Shown here piece by piece: positions 28,938 through 44,100 of a stretch of DNA of 64,000 bases. The notes below the pieces were generated by a model that was not told where the DNA came from, did no database searches, and saw only the letters and a program-made list of their open reading frames with translations. The translations under genes and the position numbers were made by a program. The DNA is from Tachypleus tridentatus (Eukaryota > Arthropoda > Merostomata > Xiphosura > Limulidae): NCBI RefSeq assembly GCF_004210375.1, contig NC_134825.1, positions 496,001 through 560,000 on the forward strand, read 5' to 3'. Within the stretch, counting starts at the first letter, position 1, and the number at the start of each line of letters is the position of its first letter.

Positions 28938-31900
28938 AAATTACTGTAATTTGTAAGTTGGTGTTGACTTATTATTTATACAGATAAATTACTGTAATTT
29001 CAAGAAGTTGGTGTCTTGACTTATTATTTATACAGATAAATTACTGTAATTTCAAGAAGTTGGTGTCTTGACTTATTATTTATACAGATAAATTACTGTA
29101 ATTTCAAGAAGTTGGTGTCTTCACTTATTATTTATACAGATAAATCACTGTAATTTCAAGGAGTTGGTGTCGTCGACTTATTATTTATATAGATAAATCA
29201 CTGTAATTTCAAGGAGTTGGTGTCTTGACTTATTATTTATACAGATAAATTACTGTAATTTCAAGAAGTTGGTGTCTTGACTTATTATTTATACAGATAA
29301 ATTACTGTAATTTCAAGAAGTTGGTGTCTCGACTTATTATTTATACAGATAAATTACTGTAATTTCAAGAAGTTGGTGTGTCTTGACTTATTATTTATAC
29401 AGATAAATTACTGTAATTTCAAGAAGTTGGTGTCTTGACTTATTATTTATACAGATAAATTACTGTAATTTCAAGAAGTTGGTGTCTTGACTTATTATTT
29501 ATACAGATAAATTACTGTAATTTCAAGAAGTTGGTGTCTTGACTTATTATTTATACAGATAAATTACTGTAATTTCAAGAAGTTGGTGTCTTGACTTATT
29601 ATTTATACAGATAAATTACTGTAATTTCAAGAAGTTGGTGTCGTTGACTTATTATTTATACAGATAAATTACTGTAATTTCAAGAAGTTGGTGTCTTGAC
29701 TTATTATTTATACAGATAAATTACTGTAATTTCAAGAAGTTGGTGTCTTGACTTATTATTTATACAGATAAATTACTGTAATTTCAAGAAGTTGGTGTCT
29801 TGACTTATTATTTATACAGATAAATTACTGTAATTTCAAGAAGTTGGTGTCTCGACTTATTATTTATACAGATAAATTACTGTAATTTCAAAGTTGGTGT
29901 CTTGACTTATTATTTATACAGATAAATTACTGTAATTTCAAGAAGTTGGTGTCTCGACTTATTATTTATACAGATAAATTACTGTAATTTCAAGAAGTTG
30001 GTGTCTTGACTTATTATTTATACAGATAAATTACTGTAATTTCAAGAAGTTGGTGTCTTGACTTATTATTTATACAGATAAATTACTGTAATTTCAAGAA
30101 GTTGGTGTCTCGACTTATTATTTATACAGATAAATTACTGTAATTTCAAAGTTGGTGTCTTGACTTATTATTTATACAGATAAATTACTGTAATTTCAAG
30201 AAGTTGGTGTCTTGACTTATTATTTATACAGATAAATTACTGTAATTTCAAGAAGTTGGTGTCTTGACTTATTATTTATACAGATAAATTACTGTAATTT
30301 CAAGAAGTTGGTGTCTCGACTTATTATTTATACAGATAAATTACTGTAATTTCAAGAAGTTGGTGTCTTGACTTATTATTTATACAGATAAATTACTGTA
30401 ATTTCAAGAAGTTGGTGTCTTGACTTATTATTTATACAGATAAATTACTGTAATTTCAAGAAGTTGGTGTCTTGACTTATTATTTATACAGATAAATTAC
30501 TGTAATTTCAAGAAGTTGGTGTCTTGACTTATTATTTATACAGATAAATTACTGTAATTTCAAGAAGTTGGTGTCTTGACTTATTATTTATACAGATAAA
30601 TTACTGTAATTTCAAGAAGTTGGTGTCGTCGACTTATTATTTATACAGATAAATTACTGTAATTTCAAGAAGTTGGTGTCTTGACTTATTATTTATACAG
30701 ATAAATTACTGTAATTTCAAGAAGTTGGTGTCGTCGACTTATTATTTATACAGATAAATTACTGTAATTTCAAGAAGTTGGTGTCTTGACTTATTATTTA
30801 TACAGATAAATTACTGTAATTTCAAGAAGTTGGTGTCTTGACTTATTATTTATACAGATAAATTACTGTAATTTCAAGAAGTTGGTGTCTTGACTTATTA
30901 TTTATACAGATAAATTACTGTAAAGTTGGTGTCTTGACTTATTATTTATACAGATAAATTACTGTAATTTCAAGAAGTTGGTGTCTTGACTTATTATTTA
31001 TACAGATAAATTACTGTAATTTCAAGAAGTTGGTGTCTTGACTTATTATTTATACAGATAAATTACTGTAATTTCAAGAAGTTGGTGTCTTGACTTATTA
31101 TTTATACAGATAAATTACTGTAATTTCAAGAAGTTGGTGTCTCGACTTATTATTTATACAGATAAATTACTGTAATTTCAAGAAGTTGGTGTTTGACTTA
31201 TTATTTATACAGATAAATTACTGTAATTTCAAGAAGTTGGTGTCTTGACTTATTATTTATACAGATAAATTACTGTAATTTCAAGAAGTTGGTGTCTTGA
31301 CTTATTATTTATACAGATAAATTACTGTAATTTCAAGAAGTTGGTGTCTTGACTTATTATTTATACAGATAAATTACTGTAATTTCAAGAAGTTGGTGTC
31401 TTGACTTATTATTTATACAGATAAATTACTGTAATTTCAAGAAGTTGGTGTCTCGACTTATTATTTATACAGATAAATTACTGTAATTTCAAGAAGTTGG
31501 TGTCTTGACTTATTATTTATACAGATAAATTACTGTAATTTCAAGAAGTTGGTGTCTTGACTTATTATTTATACAGATAAATTACTGTAATTTCAAGAAG
31601 TTGGTGTCGTTGACTTATTATTTATACAGATAAATTACTGTAATTTCAAGAAGTTGGTGTCTTGACTTATTATTTATACAGATAAATTACTGTAATTTCA
31701 AGAAGTTGGTGTCTTGACTTATTATTTATACAGATAAATTACTGTAATTTCAAGAAGTTGGTGTCTTGACTTATTATTTATACAGATAAATTACTGTAAT
31801 TTCAAGAAGTTGGTGTCTTGACTTATTATTTATACAGATAAATTACTGTAATTTCAAGAAGTTGGTGTCTTGACTTATTATTTATACAGATAAATTACTG

Positions 31901-32017
31901 TAATTTCAAGAAGTTGGTGTCTTGACTTATTATTTATACAGATAAATTACTGTAATTTCAAGAAGTTGGTGTCTTGACTTATTATTTATACAGATAAATT
32001 ACTGTAATTTCAAGAAG

Positions 32018-32145
32018 TTGGTGACTTATTATTTATACAGATAAATTACTGTAATTTCAAGAAGTTGGTGGACTTATTATTTATACAGATAAATTACTGT
32101 AATTTCTGACTTATTATTTATACAGACTTATTATTTATACAGATA
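32018..32145 (+). repeat. Cluster of three rearranged monomers
   Basis: Three consecutive abnormal monomers: GTTGGTGACTTATT (hinge lost), then GGTGGACTTATT, then AATTTCTGACTTATT followed by a partial duplication TATACAGACTTATTATTT. It is the densest local rearrangement I saw in the array. Confidence 0.65.
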
Positions 32146-35100
32146 AATTACTGTAATTTCAAGAAGTTGGTGTCTTGACTTATTATTTATACAGATAAAT
32201 TACTGTAATTTCAAGAAGTTGGTGTCTTGACTTATTATTTATACAGATAAATTACTGTAATTTCAAGAAGTTGGTGTCTCGACTTATTATTTATACAGAT
32301 AAATTACTGTAATTTCAAGAAGTTGGTGTCTTGACTTATTATTTATACAGATAAATTACTGTAATTTCAAGAAGTTGGTGTCTTGACTTATTATTTATAC
32401 AGATAAATTACTGTAATTTCAAGAAGTTGGTGTCTTGACTTATTATTTATACAGATAAATTACTGTAATTTCAAGAAGTTGGTGTCTTGACTTATTATTT
32501 ATACAGATAAATTACTGTAATTTCAAGAAGTTGGTGTCGTCGACTTATTATTTATACAGATAAATTACTGTAATTTCAAGAAGTTGGTGTCTTGACTTAT
32601 TATTTATACAGATAAATTACTGTAATTTCAAGAAGTTGGTGTCTTGACTTATTATTTATACAGATAAATTACTGTAATTTCAAGAAGTTGGTGTCTTGAC
32701 TTATTATTTATACAGATAAATTACTGTAATTTCAAGAAGTTGGTGTCTTGACTTATTATTTATACAGATAAATTACTGTAATTTCAAGAAGTTGGTGTCT
32801 TGACTTATTATTTATACAGATAAATTACTGTAATTTCAAGAAGTTGGTGTCTTGACTTATTATTTATACAGATAAATTACTGTAATTTCAAGAAGTTGGT
32901 GTCGTCGACTTATTATTTATACAGATAAATTACTGTAATTTCAAGAAGTTGGTGTCTTGACTTATTATTTATACAGATAAATTACTGTAATTTCAAGAAG
33001 TTGGTGTCTTGACTTATTATTTATACAGATAAATTACTGTAATTTCAAGAAGTTGGTGTCTTGACTTATTATTTATACAGATAAATTACTGTAATTTCAA
33101 GAAGTTGGTGTCGTCGACTTATTATTTATACAGATAAATTACTGTAATTTCAAGAAGTTGGTGTCGTCGACTTATTATTTATACAGATAAATTACTGTAA
33201 TTTCAAGAAGTTGGTGTCTGTCGACTTATTATTTATACAGATAAATTACTGTAATTTCAAGAAGTTGGTGTCTTGACTTATTATTTATACAGATAAATTA
33301 CTGTAATTTCAAGAAGTTGGTGTCTTGACTTATTATTTATACAGATAAATTACTGTAATTTCAAGAAGTTGGTGTCGTCGACTTATTATTTATACAGATA
33401 AATTACTGTAATTTCAAGAAGTTGGTGTCTTGACTTATTATTTATACAGATAAATTACTGTAATTTCAAGAAGTTGGTGTCTTGACTTATTATTTATACA
33501 GATAAATTACTGTAATTTCAAGAAGTTGGTGTCTTCGACTTATTATTTATACAGATAAATTACTGTAATTTCAAGAAGTTGGTGTCTTGACTTATTATTT
33601 ATACAGATAAATTACTGTAATTTCAAGAAGTTGGTGTCTTGACTTATTATTTATACAGATAAATTACTGTAATTTCAAGAAGTTGGTGTCGTCGACTTAT
33701 TATTTATACAGATAAATTACTGTAATTTCAAGAAGTTGGTGTCGTCGACTTATTATTTATACAGATAAATTACTGTAATTTCAAGAAGTTGGTGTCTTGA
33801 CTTATTATTTATACAGATAAATTACTGTAATTTCAAGAGTTGGTGTCTTGACTTATTATTTATACAGATAAATTACTGTAATTTCAAGAAGTTGGTGTCT
33901 TGACTTATTATTTATACAGATAAATTACTGTAATTTCAAGAAGTTGGTGTCTTGACTTATTATTTATACAGATAAATTACTGTAATTTCAAGAAGTTGGT
34001 GTCTTGACTTATTATTTATACAGATAAATTACTGTAATTTCAAGAAGTTGGTGTCTTGACTTATTATTTATACAGATAAATTACTGTAATTTCAAGAAGT
34101 TGGTGTCTTGACTTATTATTTATACAGATAAATTACTGTAATTTCAAGAAGTTGGTGTCTTGACTTATTATTTATACAGATAAATTACTGTAATTTCAAG
34201 AAGTTGGTGTCTTGACTTATTATTTATACAGATAAATTACTGTAATTTCAAGAAGTTGGTGTCTTGACTTATTATTTATACAGATAAATTACTGTAATTT
34301 CAAGAAGTTGGTGTCTTGACTTATTATTTATACAGATAAATTACTGTAATTTCAAGAAGTTGGTGTCTTGACTTATTATTTATACAGATAAATTACTGTA
34401 ATTTCAAGAAGTTGGTGTCTTCGACTTATTATTTATACAGATAAATTACTGTAATTTCAAGAAGTTGGTGTCTCGACTTATTATTTATACAGATAAATTA
34501 CTGTAATTTCAAGAAGTTGGTGTCTTGACTTATTATTTATACAGATAAATTACTGTAATTTCAAGAAGTTGGTGTCTTGACTTATTATTTATACAGATAA
34601 ATTACTGTAATTTCAAGAAGTTGGTGTCGTCGACTTATTATTTATACAGATAAATTACTGTAATTTCAAGAAGTTGGTGTCTTGACTTATTATTTATACA
34701 GATAAATTACTGTAATTTCAAGAAGTTGGTGTCTTGACTTATTATTTATACAGATAAATTACTGTAATTTCAAGAAGTTGGTGTCTTGACTTATTATTTA
34801 TACAGATAAATTACTGTAATTTCAAGAAGTTGGTGTCTTGACTTATTATTTATACAGATAAATTACTGTAATTTCAAGAAGTTGGTGTCTTGACTTATTA
34901 TTTATACAGATAAATTACTGTAATTTCAAGAAGTTGGTGTCTTGACTTATTATTTATACAGATAAATTACTGTAATTTCAAGAAGTTGGTGTCTTGACTT
35001 ATTATTTATACAGATAAATTACTGTAATTTCAAGAAGTTGGTGTCGTCGACTTATTATTTATACAGATAAATTACTGTAATTTCAAGAAGTTGGTGTCGT

Positions 35101-38100
35101 CGACTTATTATTTATACAGATAAATTACTGTAATTTCAAGAAGTTGGTGTCTTGACTTATTATTTATACAGATAAATTACTGTAATTTCAAGAAGTTGGT
35201 GTCTCGACTTATTATTTATACAGATAAATTACTGTAATTTCAAGAAGTTGGTGTCTTGACTTATTATTTATACAGATAAATTACTGTAATTTCAAGAAGT
35301 TGGTGTCTTGACTTATTATTTATACAGATAAATTACTGTAATTTCAAGAAGTTGGTGTCTTGACTTATTATTTATACAGATAAATTACTGTAATTTCAAG
35401 AAGTTGGTGTCTTGACTTATTATTTATACAGATAAATTACTGTAATTTCAAGAAGTTGGTGTCTTGACTTATTATTTATACAGATAAATTACTGTAATTT
35501 CAAGAAGTTGGTGTCTTGACTTATTATTTATACAGATAATTTCAAGAAGTTGGTGTCTTGACTTATTATTTATACAGATAAATTACTGTAATTTCAAGAA
35601 GTTGGTGTCTTGACTTATTATTTATACAGATAAATTACTGTAATTTCAAGAAGTTGGTGTCTTGACTTATTATTTATACAGATAAATTACTGTAATTTCA
35701 AGAAGTTGGTGTCTTGACTTATTATTTATACAGATAAATTACTGTAATTTCAAGAAGTTGGTGTCTTGACTTATTATTTATACAGATAAATTACTGTAAT
35801 TTCAAGAAGTTGGTGTCTTGACTTATTATTTATACAGATAAATTACTGTAATTTCAAGAAGTTGGTGTCGTTGACTTATTATTTATACAGATAAATTACT
35901 GTAATTTCAAGAAGTTGGTGTCTTGACTTATTATTTATACAGATAAATTACTGTAATTTCAAGAAGTTGGTGTCTCGACTTATTATTTATACAGATAAAT
36001 TACTGTAATTTCAAGAAGTTGGTGTCTTGACTTATTATTTATACAGATAAATTACTGTAATTTCAAGAAGTTGGTGTCTTGACTTATTATTTATACAGAT
36101 AAATTACTGTAATTTCAAGAAGTTGGTGTCGTTGACTTATTATTTATACAGATAAATTACTGTAATTTCAAGAAGTTGGTGTCTTGACTTATTATTTATA
36201 CAGATAAATTACTGTAATTTCAAGAAGTTGGTGTCTTGACTTATTATTTATACAGATAAATTACTGTAATTTCAAGAAGTTGGTGTCTTGACTTATTATT
36301 TATACAGATAAATTACTGTAATTTCAAGAAGTTGGTGTCTTGACTTATTATTTATACAGATAAATTACTGTAATTTCAAGAAGTTGGTGTCTCGACTTAT
36401 TATTTATACAGATAAATTACTGTAATTTCAAGAAGTTGGTGTCTTGACTTATTATTTATACAGATAAATTACTGTAATTTCAAGAAGTTGGTGTCTTGAC
36501 TTATTATTTATACAGATAAATTACTGTAATTTCAAGAAGTTGGTGTCTTGACTTATTATTTATACAGATAAATTACTGTAATTTCAAGAAGTTGGTGTCG
36601 TCGACTTATTATTTATACAGATAAATTACTGTAATTTCAAGAAGTTGGTGTCGTCGACTTATTATTTATACAGATAAATTACTGTAATTTCAAGAAGTTG
36701 GTGTCTTGACTTATTATTTATACAGATAAATTACTGTAATTTCAAGAAGTTGGTGTCGTCGACTTATTATTTATACAGATAAATTACTGTAATTTCAAGA
36801 AGTTGGTGTCTTGACTTATTATTTATACAGATAAATTACTGTAATTTCAAGAAGTTGGTGTCTTGACTTATTATTTATACAGATAAATTACTGTAATTTC
36901 AAGAAGTTGGTGTCTTGACTTATTATTTATACAGATAAATTACTGTAATTTCAAGAAGTTGGTGTCGTCGACTTATTATTTATACAGATAAATTACTGTA
37001 ATTTCAAGAAGTTGGTGTCTTGACTTATTATTTATACAGATAAATTACTGTAATTTCAAGAAGTTGGTGTCTTGACTTATTATTTATACAGATAAATTAC
37101 TGTAATTTCAAGAAGTTGGTGTCTTGACTTATTATTTATACAGATAAATTACTGTAATTTCAAGAAGTTGGTGTCTTGACTTATTATTTATACAGATAAA
37201 TTACTGTAATTTCAAGAAGTTGGTGTCTTGACTTATTATTTATACAGATAAATTACTGTAATTTCAAGAAGTTGGTGTCTTGACTTATTATTTATACAGA
37301 TAAATTACTGTAATTTCAAGAAGTTGGTGTCTTGACTTATTATTTATACAGATAAATTACTGTAATTTCAAGAAGTTGGTGTCTTGACTTATTATTTATA
37401 CAGATAAATTACTGTAATTTCAAGAAGTTGGTGTCGTCGACTTATTATTTATACAGATAAATTACTGTAATTTCAAGAAGTTGGTGTCGTTGACTTATTA
37501 TTTATACAGATAAATTACTGTAATTTCAAGAAGTTGGTGTCTTGACTTATTATTTATACAGATAAATTACTGTAATTTCAAGAAGTTGGTGTCTTGACTT
37601 ATTATTTATACAGATAAATTACTGTAATTTCAAGAAGTTGGTGTCGTCGACTTATTATTTATACAGATAAATTACTGTAATTTCAAGAAGTTGGTGTCTT
37701 GACTTATTATTTATACAGATAAATTACTGTAATTTCAAGAAGTTGGTGTCTTGACTTATTATTTATACAGATAAATTACTGTAATTTCAAGAAGTTGGTG
37801 TCGTGACTTATTATTTATACAGATAAATTACTGTAATTTCAAGAAGTTGGTTGACTTATTATTTATACAGATAAATTACTGTAATTTCAAGAAGTTGGTG
37901 TCTTGACTTATTATTTATACAGATAAATTACTGTAATTTCAAGAAGTTGGTGTCTCGACTTATTATTTATACAGATAAATTACTGTAATTTCAAGAAGTT
38001 GGTGTCTTGACTTATTATTTATACAGATAAATTACTGTAATTTCAAGAAGTTGGTGTCTTGACTTATTATTTATACAGATAAATTACTGTAATTTCAAGA

Positions 38101-41100
38101 AGTTGGTGTCTTGACTTATTATTTATACAGATAAATTACTGTAATTTCAAGAAGTTGGTGTCTTGACTTATTATTTATACAGATAAATTACTGTAATTTC
38201 AAGAAGTTGGTGTCTTGACTTATTATTTATACAGATAAATTACTGTAATTTCAAGAAGTTGGTGTCTTGACTTATTATTTATACAGATAAATTACTGTAA
38301 TTTCAAGAAGTTGGTGTCTTGACTTATTATTTATACAGATAAATTACTGTAATTTCAAGAAGTTGGTGTCTTGACTTATTATTTATACAGATAAATTACT
38401 GTAATTTCAAGAAGTTGGTGTCTTGACTTATTATTTATACAGATAAATTACTGTAATTTCAAGAAGTTGGTGTCTTGACTTATTATTTATACAGATAAAT
38501 TACTGTAATTTCAAGAAGTTGGTGTCTTGACTTATTATTTATACAGATAAATTACTGTAATTTCAAGAAGTTGGTGTCTTGACTTATTATTTATACAGAT
38601 AAATTACTGTAATTTCAAGAAGTTGGTGTCTTGACTTATTATTTATACAGATAAATTACTGTAATTTCAAGAAGTTGGTGTCTTGACTTATTATTTATAC
38701 AGATAAATTACTGTAATTTCAAGAAGTTGGTGTCGTCGACTTATTATTTATACAGATAAATTACTGTAATTTCAAGAAGTTGGTGTCTTGACTTATTATT
38801 TATACAGATAAATTACTGTAATTTCAAGAAGTTGGTGTCTTCGACTTATTATTTATACAGATAAATTACTGTAATTTCAAGAAGTTGGTGTCTCGACTTA
38901 TTATTTATACAGATAAATTACTGTAATTTCAAGAAGTTGGTGTCTTGACTTATTATTTATACAGATAAATTACTGTAATTTCAAGAAGTTGGTGTCTTGA
39001 CTTATTATTTATACAGATAAATTACTGTAATTTCAAGAAGTTGGTGTCTTGACTTATTATTTATACAGATAAATTACTGTAATTTCAAGAAGTTGGTGTC
39101 TCGACTTATTATTTATACAGATAAATTACTGTAATTTCAAGAAGTTGGTGTCTTGACTTATTATTTATACAGATAAATTACTGTAATTTCAAGAAGTTGG
39201 TGTCTTGACTTATTATTTATACAGATAAATTACTGTAATTTCAAGAAGTTGGTGTCTTGACTTATTATTTATACAGATAAATTACTGTAATTTCTGTAAA
39301 GAAGTTGGTGTCTTGACTTATTATTTATACAGATAAATTACTGTAATTTCAAGAAGTTGGTGTCTTGACTTATTATTTATACAGATAAATTACTGTAATT
39401 TCAAGAAGTTGGTGTCGTCGACTTATTATTTATACAGATAAATTACTGTAATTTCAAGAAGTTGGTGTCTTGACTTATTATTTATACAGATAAATTACTG
39501 TAATTTCAAGAAGTTGGTGTCTTGACTTATTATTTATACAGATAAATTACTGTAATTTCAAGAAGTTGGTGTCGTCGACTTATTATTTATACAGATAAAT
39601 TACTGTAATTTCAAGAAGTTGGTGTCGTCGACTTATTATTTATACAGATAAATTACTGTAATTTCAAGAAGTTGGTGTCTTGACTTATTATTTATACAGA
39701 TAAATTACTGTAATTTCAAGAAGTTGGTGTCTTGACTTATTATTTATACAGATAAATTACTGTAATTTCAAGAAGTTGGTGTCTTGACTTATTATTTATA
39801 CAGATAAATTACTGTAATTTCAAGAAGTTGGTGTCGTCGACTTATTATTTATACAGATAAATTACTGTAATTTCAAGAAGTTGGTGTCTTGACTTATTAT
39901 TTATACAGATAAATTACTGTAATTTCAAGAAGTTGGTGTCTTGACTTATTATTTATACAGATAAATTACTGTAATTTCAAGAAGTTGGTGTCTTGACTTA
40001 TTATTTATACAGATAAATTACTGTAATTTCAAGAAGTTGGTGTCTTGACTTATTATTTATACAGATAAATTACTGTAATTTCAAGAAGTTGGTGTCTTGA
40101 CTTATTATTTATACAGATAAATTACTGTAATTTCAAGAAGTTGGTGTCTTGACTTATTATTTATACAGATAAATTACTGTAATTTCAAGAAGTTGGTGTC
40201 TCGACTTATTATTTATACAGATAAATTACTGTAATTTCAAGAAGTTGGTGTCGTTGACTTATTATTTATACAGATAAATTACTGTAATTTCAAGAAGTTG
40301 GTGTCTTGACTTATTATTTATACAGATAAATTACTGTAATTTCAAGAAGTTGGTGTCTTGACTTATTATTTATACAGATAAATTACTGTAATTTCAAGAA
40401 GTTGGTGTCTTGACTTATTATTTATACAGATAAATTACTGTAATTTCAAGAAGTTGGTGTCTTGACTTATTATTTATACAGATAAATTACTGTAATTTCA
40501 AGAAGTTGGTGTCTCGACTTATTATTTATACAGATAAATTACTGTAATTTCAAGAAGTTGGTGTCTTGACTTATTATTTATACAGATAAATTACTGTAAT
40601 TTCAAGAAGTTGGTGTCGTCGACTTATTATTTATACAGATAAATTACTGTAATTTCAAGAAGTTGGTGTCTTGACTTATTATTTATACAGATAAATTACT
40701 GTAATTTCAAGAAGTTGGTGTCTTGACTTATTATTTATACAGATAAATTACTGTAATTTCAAGAAGTTGGTGTCTTGACTTATTATTTATACAGATAAAT
40801 TACTGTAATTTCAAGAAGTTGGTGTCTTGACTTATTATTTATACAGATAAATTACTGTAATTTCAAGAAGTTGGTGTCTTGACTTATTATTTATACAGAT
40901 AAATTACTGTAATTTCAAGAAGTTGGTGTCTTGACTTATTATTTATACAGATAAATTACTGTAATTTCAAGAAGTTGGTGTCTTGACTTATTATTTATAC
41001 AGATAAATTACTGTAATTTCAAGAAGTTGGTGTCTTGACTTATTATTTATACAGATAAATTACTGTAATTTCAAGAAGTTGGTGTCTTGACTTATTATTT

Positions 41101-44100
41101 ATACAGATAAATTACTGTAATTTCAAGAAGTTGGTGTCTTGACTTATTATTTATACAGATAAATTACTGTAATTTCAAGAAGTTGGTGTCGTCGACTTAT
41201 TATTTATACAGATAAATTACTGTAATTTCAAGAAGTTGGTGTCTTGACTTATTATTTATACAGATAAATTACTGTAATTTCAAGAAGTTGGTGTCTTGAC
41301 TTATTATTTATACAGATAAATTACTGTAATTTCAAGAAGTTGGTGTCTTGACTTATTATTTATACAGATAAATTACTGTAATTTCAAGAAGTTGGTGTCT
41401 TGACTTATTATTTATACAGATAAATTACTGTAATTTCAAGAAGTTGGTGTCTTGACTTATTATTTATACAGATAAATTACTGTAATTTCAAGAAGTTGGT
41501 GTCTTGACTTATTATTTATACAGATAAATTACTGTAATTTCAAGAAGTTGGTGTCGTCGACTTATTATTTATACAGATAAATTACTGTAATTTCAAGAAG
41601 TTGGTGTCTTGACTTATTATTTATACAGATAAATTACTGTAATTTCAAGAAGTTGGTGTCTTGACTTATTATTTATACAGATAAATTACTGTAATTTCAA
41701 GAAGTTGGTGTCTTGACTTATTATTTATACAGATAAATTACTGTAATTTCAAGAAGTTGGTGTCGTCGACTTATTATTTATACAGATAAATTACTGTAAT
41801 TTCAAGAAGTTGGTGTCTTGACTTATTATTTATACAGATAAATTACTGTAATTTCAAGAAGTTGGTGTCTTGACTTATTATTTATACAGATAAATTACTG
41901 TAATTTCAAGAAGTTGGTGTCTTGACTTATTATTTATACAGATAAATTACTGTAATTTCAAGAAGTTGGTGTCTTGACTTATTATTTATACAGATAAATT
42001 ACTGTAATTTCAAGAAGTTGGTGTCGTCGACTTATTATTTATACAGATAAATTACTGTAATTTCAAGAAGTTGGTGTCTCGACTTATTATTTATACAGAT
42101 AAATTACTGTAATTTCAAGAAGTTGGTGTCGTTGACTTATTATTTATACAGATAAATTACTGTAATTTCAAGAAGTTGGTGTCTTGACTTATTATTTATA
42201 CAGATAAATTACTGTAATTTCAAGAAGTTGGTGTCGTCGACTTATTATTTATACAGATAAATTACTGTAATTTCAAGAAGTTGGTGTCGTCGACTTATTA
42301 TTTATACAGATAAATTACTGTAATTTCAAGAAGTTGGTGTCTTGACTTATTATTTATACAGATAAATTACTGTAATTTCAAGAAGTTGGTGTCTTGACTT
42401 ATTATTTATACAGATAAATTACTGTAATTTCAAGAAGTTGGTGTCTTGACTTATTATTTATACAGATAAATTACTGTAATTTCAAGAAGTTGGTGTCGTC
42501 GACTTATTATTTATACAGATAAATTACTGTAATTTCAAGAAGTTGGTGTCTTGACTTATTATTTATACAGATAAATTACTGTAATTTCAAGAAGTTGGTG
42601 TCTTGACTTATTATTTATACAGATAAATTACTGTAATTTCAAGAAGTTGGTGTCGTCGACTTATTATTTATACAGATAAATTACTGTAATTTCAAGAAGT
42701 TGGTGTCTTGACTTATTATTTATACAGATAAATTACTGTAATTTCAAGAAGTTGGTGTCTTGACTTATTATTTATACAGATAAATTACTGTAATTTCAAG
42801 AAGTTGGTGTCTTGACTTATTATTTATACAGATAAATTACTGTAATTTCAAGAAGTTGGTGTCTTGACTTATTATTTATACAGATAAATTACTGTAATTT
42901 CAAGAAGTTGGTGTCTTGACTTATTATTTATACAGATAAATTACTGTAATTTCAAGAAGTTGGTGTCGTCGACTTATTATTTATACAGATAAATTACTGT
43001 AATTTCAAGAAGTTGGTGTCTTGACTTATTATTTATACAGATAAATTACTGTAATTTCAAGAAGTTGGTGTCTTGACTTATTATTTATACAGATAAATTA
43101 CTGTAATTTCAAGAAGTTGGTGTCTTGACTTATTATTTATACAGATAAATTACTGTAATTTCAAGAAGTTGGTGTCGTCGACTTATTATTTATACAGATA
43201 AATTACTGTAATTTCAAGAAGTTGGTGTCGTCGACTTATTATTTATACAGATAAATTACTGTAATTTCAAGAAGTTGGTGTCTTGACTTATTATTTATAC
43301 AGATAAATTACTGTAATTTCAAGAAGTTGGTGTCTTGACTTATTATTTATACAGATAAATTACTGTAATTTCAAGAAGTTGGTGTCTCGACTTATTATTT
43401 ATACAGATAAATTACTGTAATTTCAAGAAGTTGGTGTCGTCGACTTATTATTTATACAGATAAATTACTGTAATTTCAAGAAGTTGGTGTCTTGACTTAT
43501 TATTTATACAGATAAATTACTGTAATTTCAAGAAGTTGGTGTCTTGACTTATTATTTATACAGATAAATTACTGTAATTTCAAGAAGTTGGTGTCTTGAC
43601 TTATTATTTATACAGATAAATTACTGTAATTTCAAGAAGTTGGTGTCTTGACTTATTATTTATACAGATAAATTACTGTAATTTCAAGAAGTTGGTGTCT
43701 TGACTTATTATTTATACAGATAAATTACTGTAATTTCAAGAAGTTGGTGTCGTCGACTTATTATTTATACAGATAAATTACTGTAATTTCAAGAAGTTGG
43801 TGTCTTGACTTATTATTTATACAGATAAATTACTGTAATTTCAAGAAGTTGGTGTCTTGACTTATTATTTATACAGATAAATTACTGTAATTTCAAGAAG
43901 TTGGTGTCTTGACTTATTATTTATACAGATAAATTACTGTAATTTCAAGAAGTTGGTGTCGTCGACTTATTATTTATACAGATAAATTAATGTAATTTCA
44001 AGAAGTTGGTGTCGTTGACTTATTATTTATACAGATAAATTACTGTAATTTCAAGAAGTTGGTGTCTTGACTTATTATTTATACAGATAAATTACTGTAA

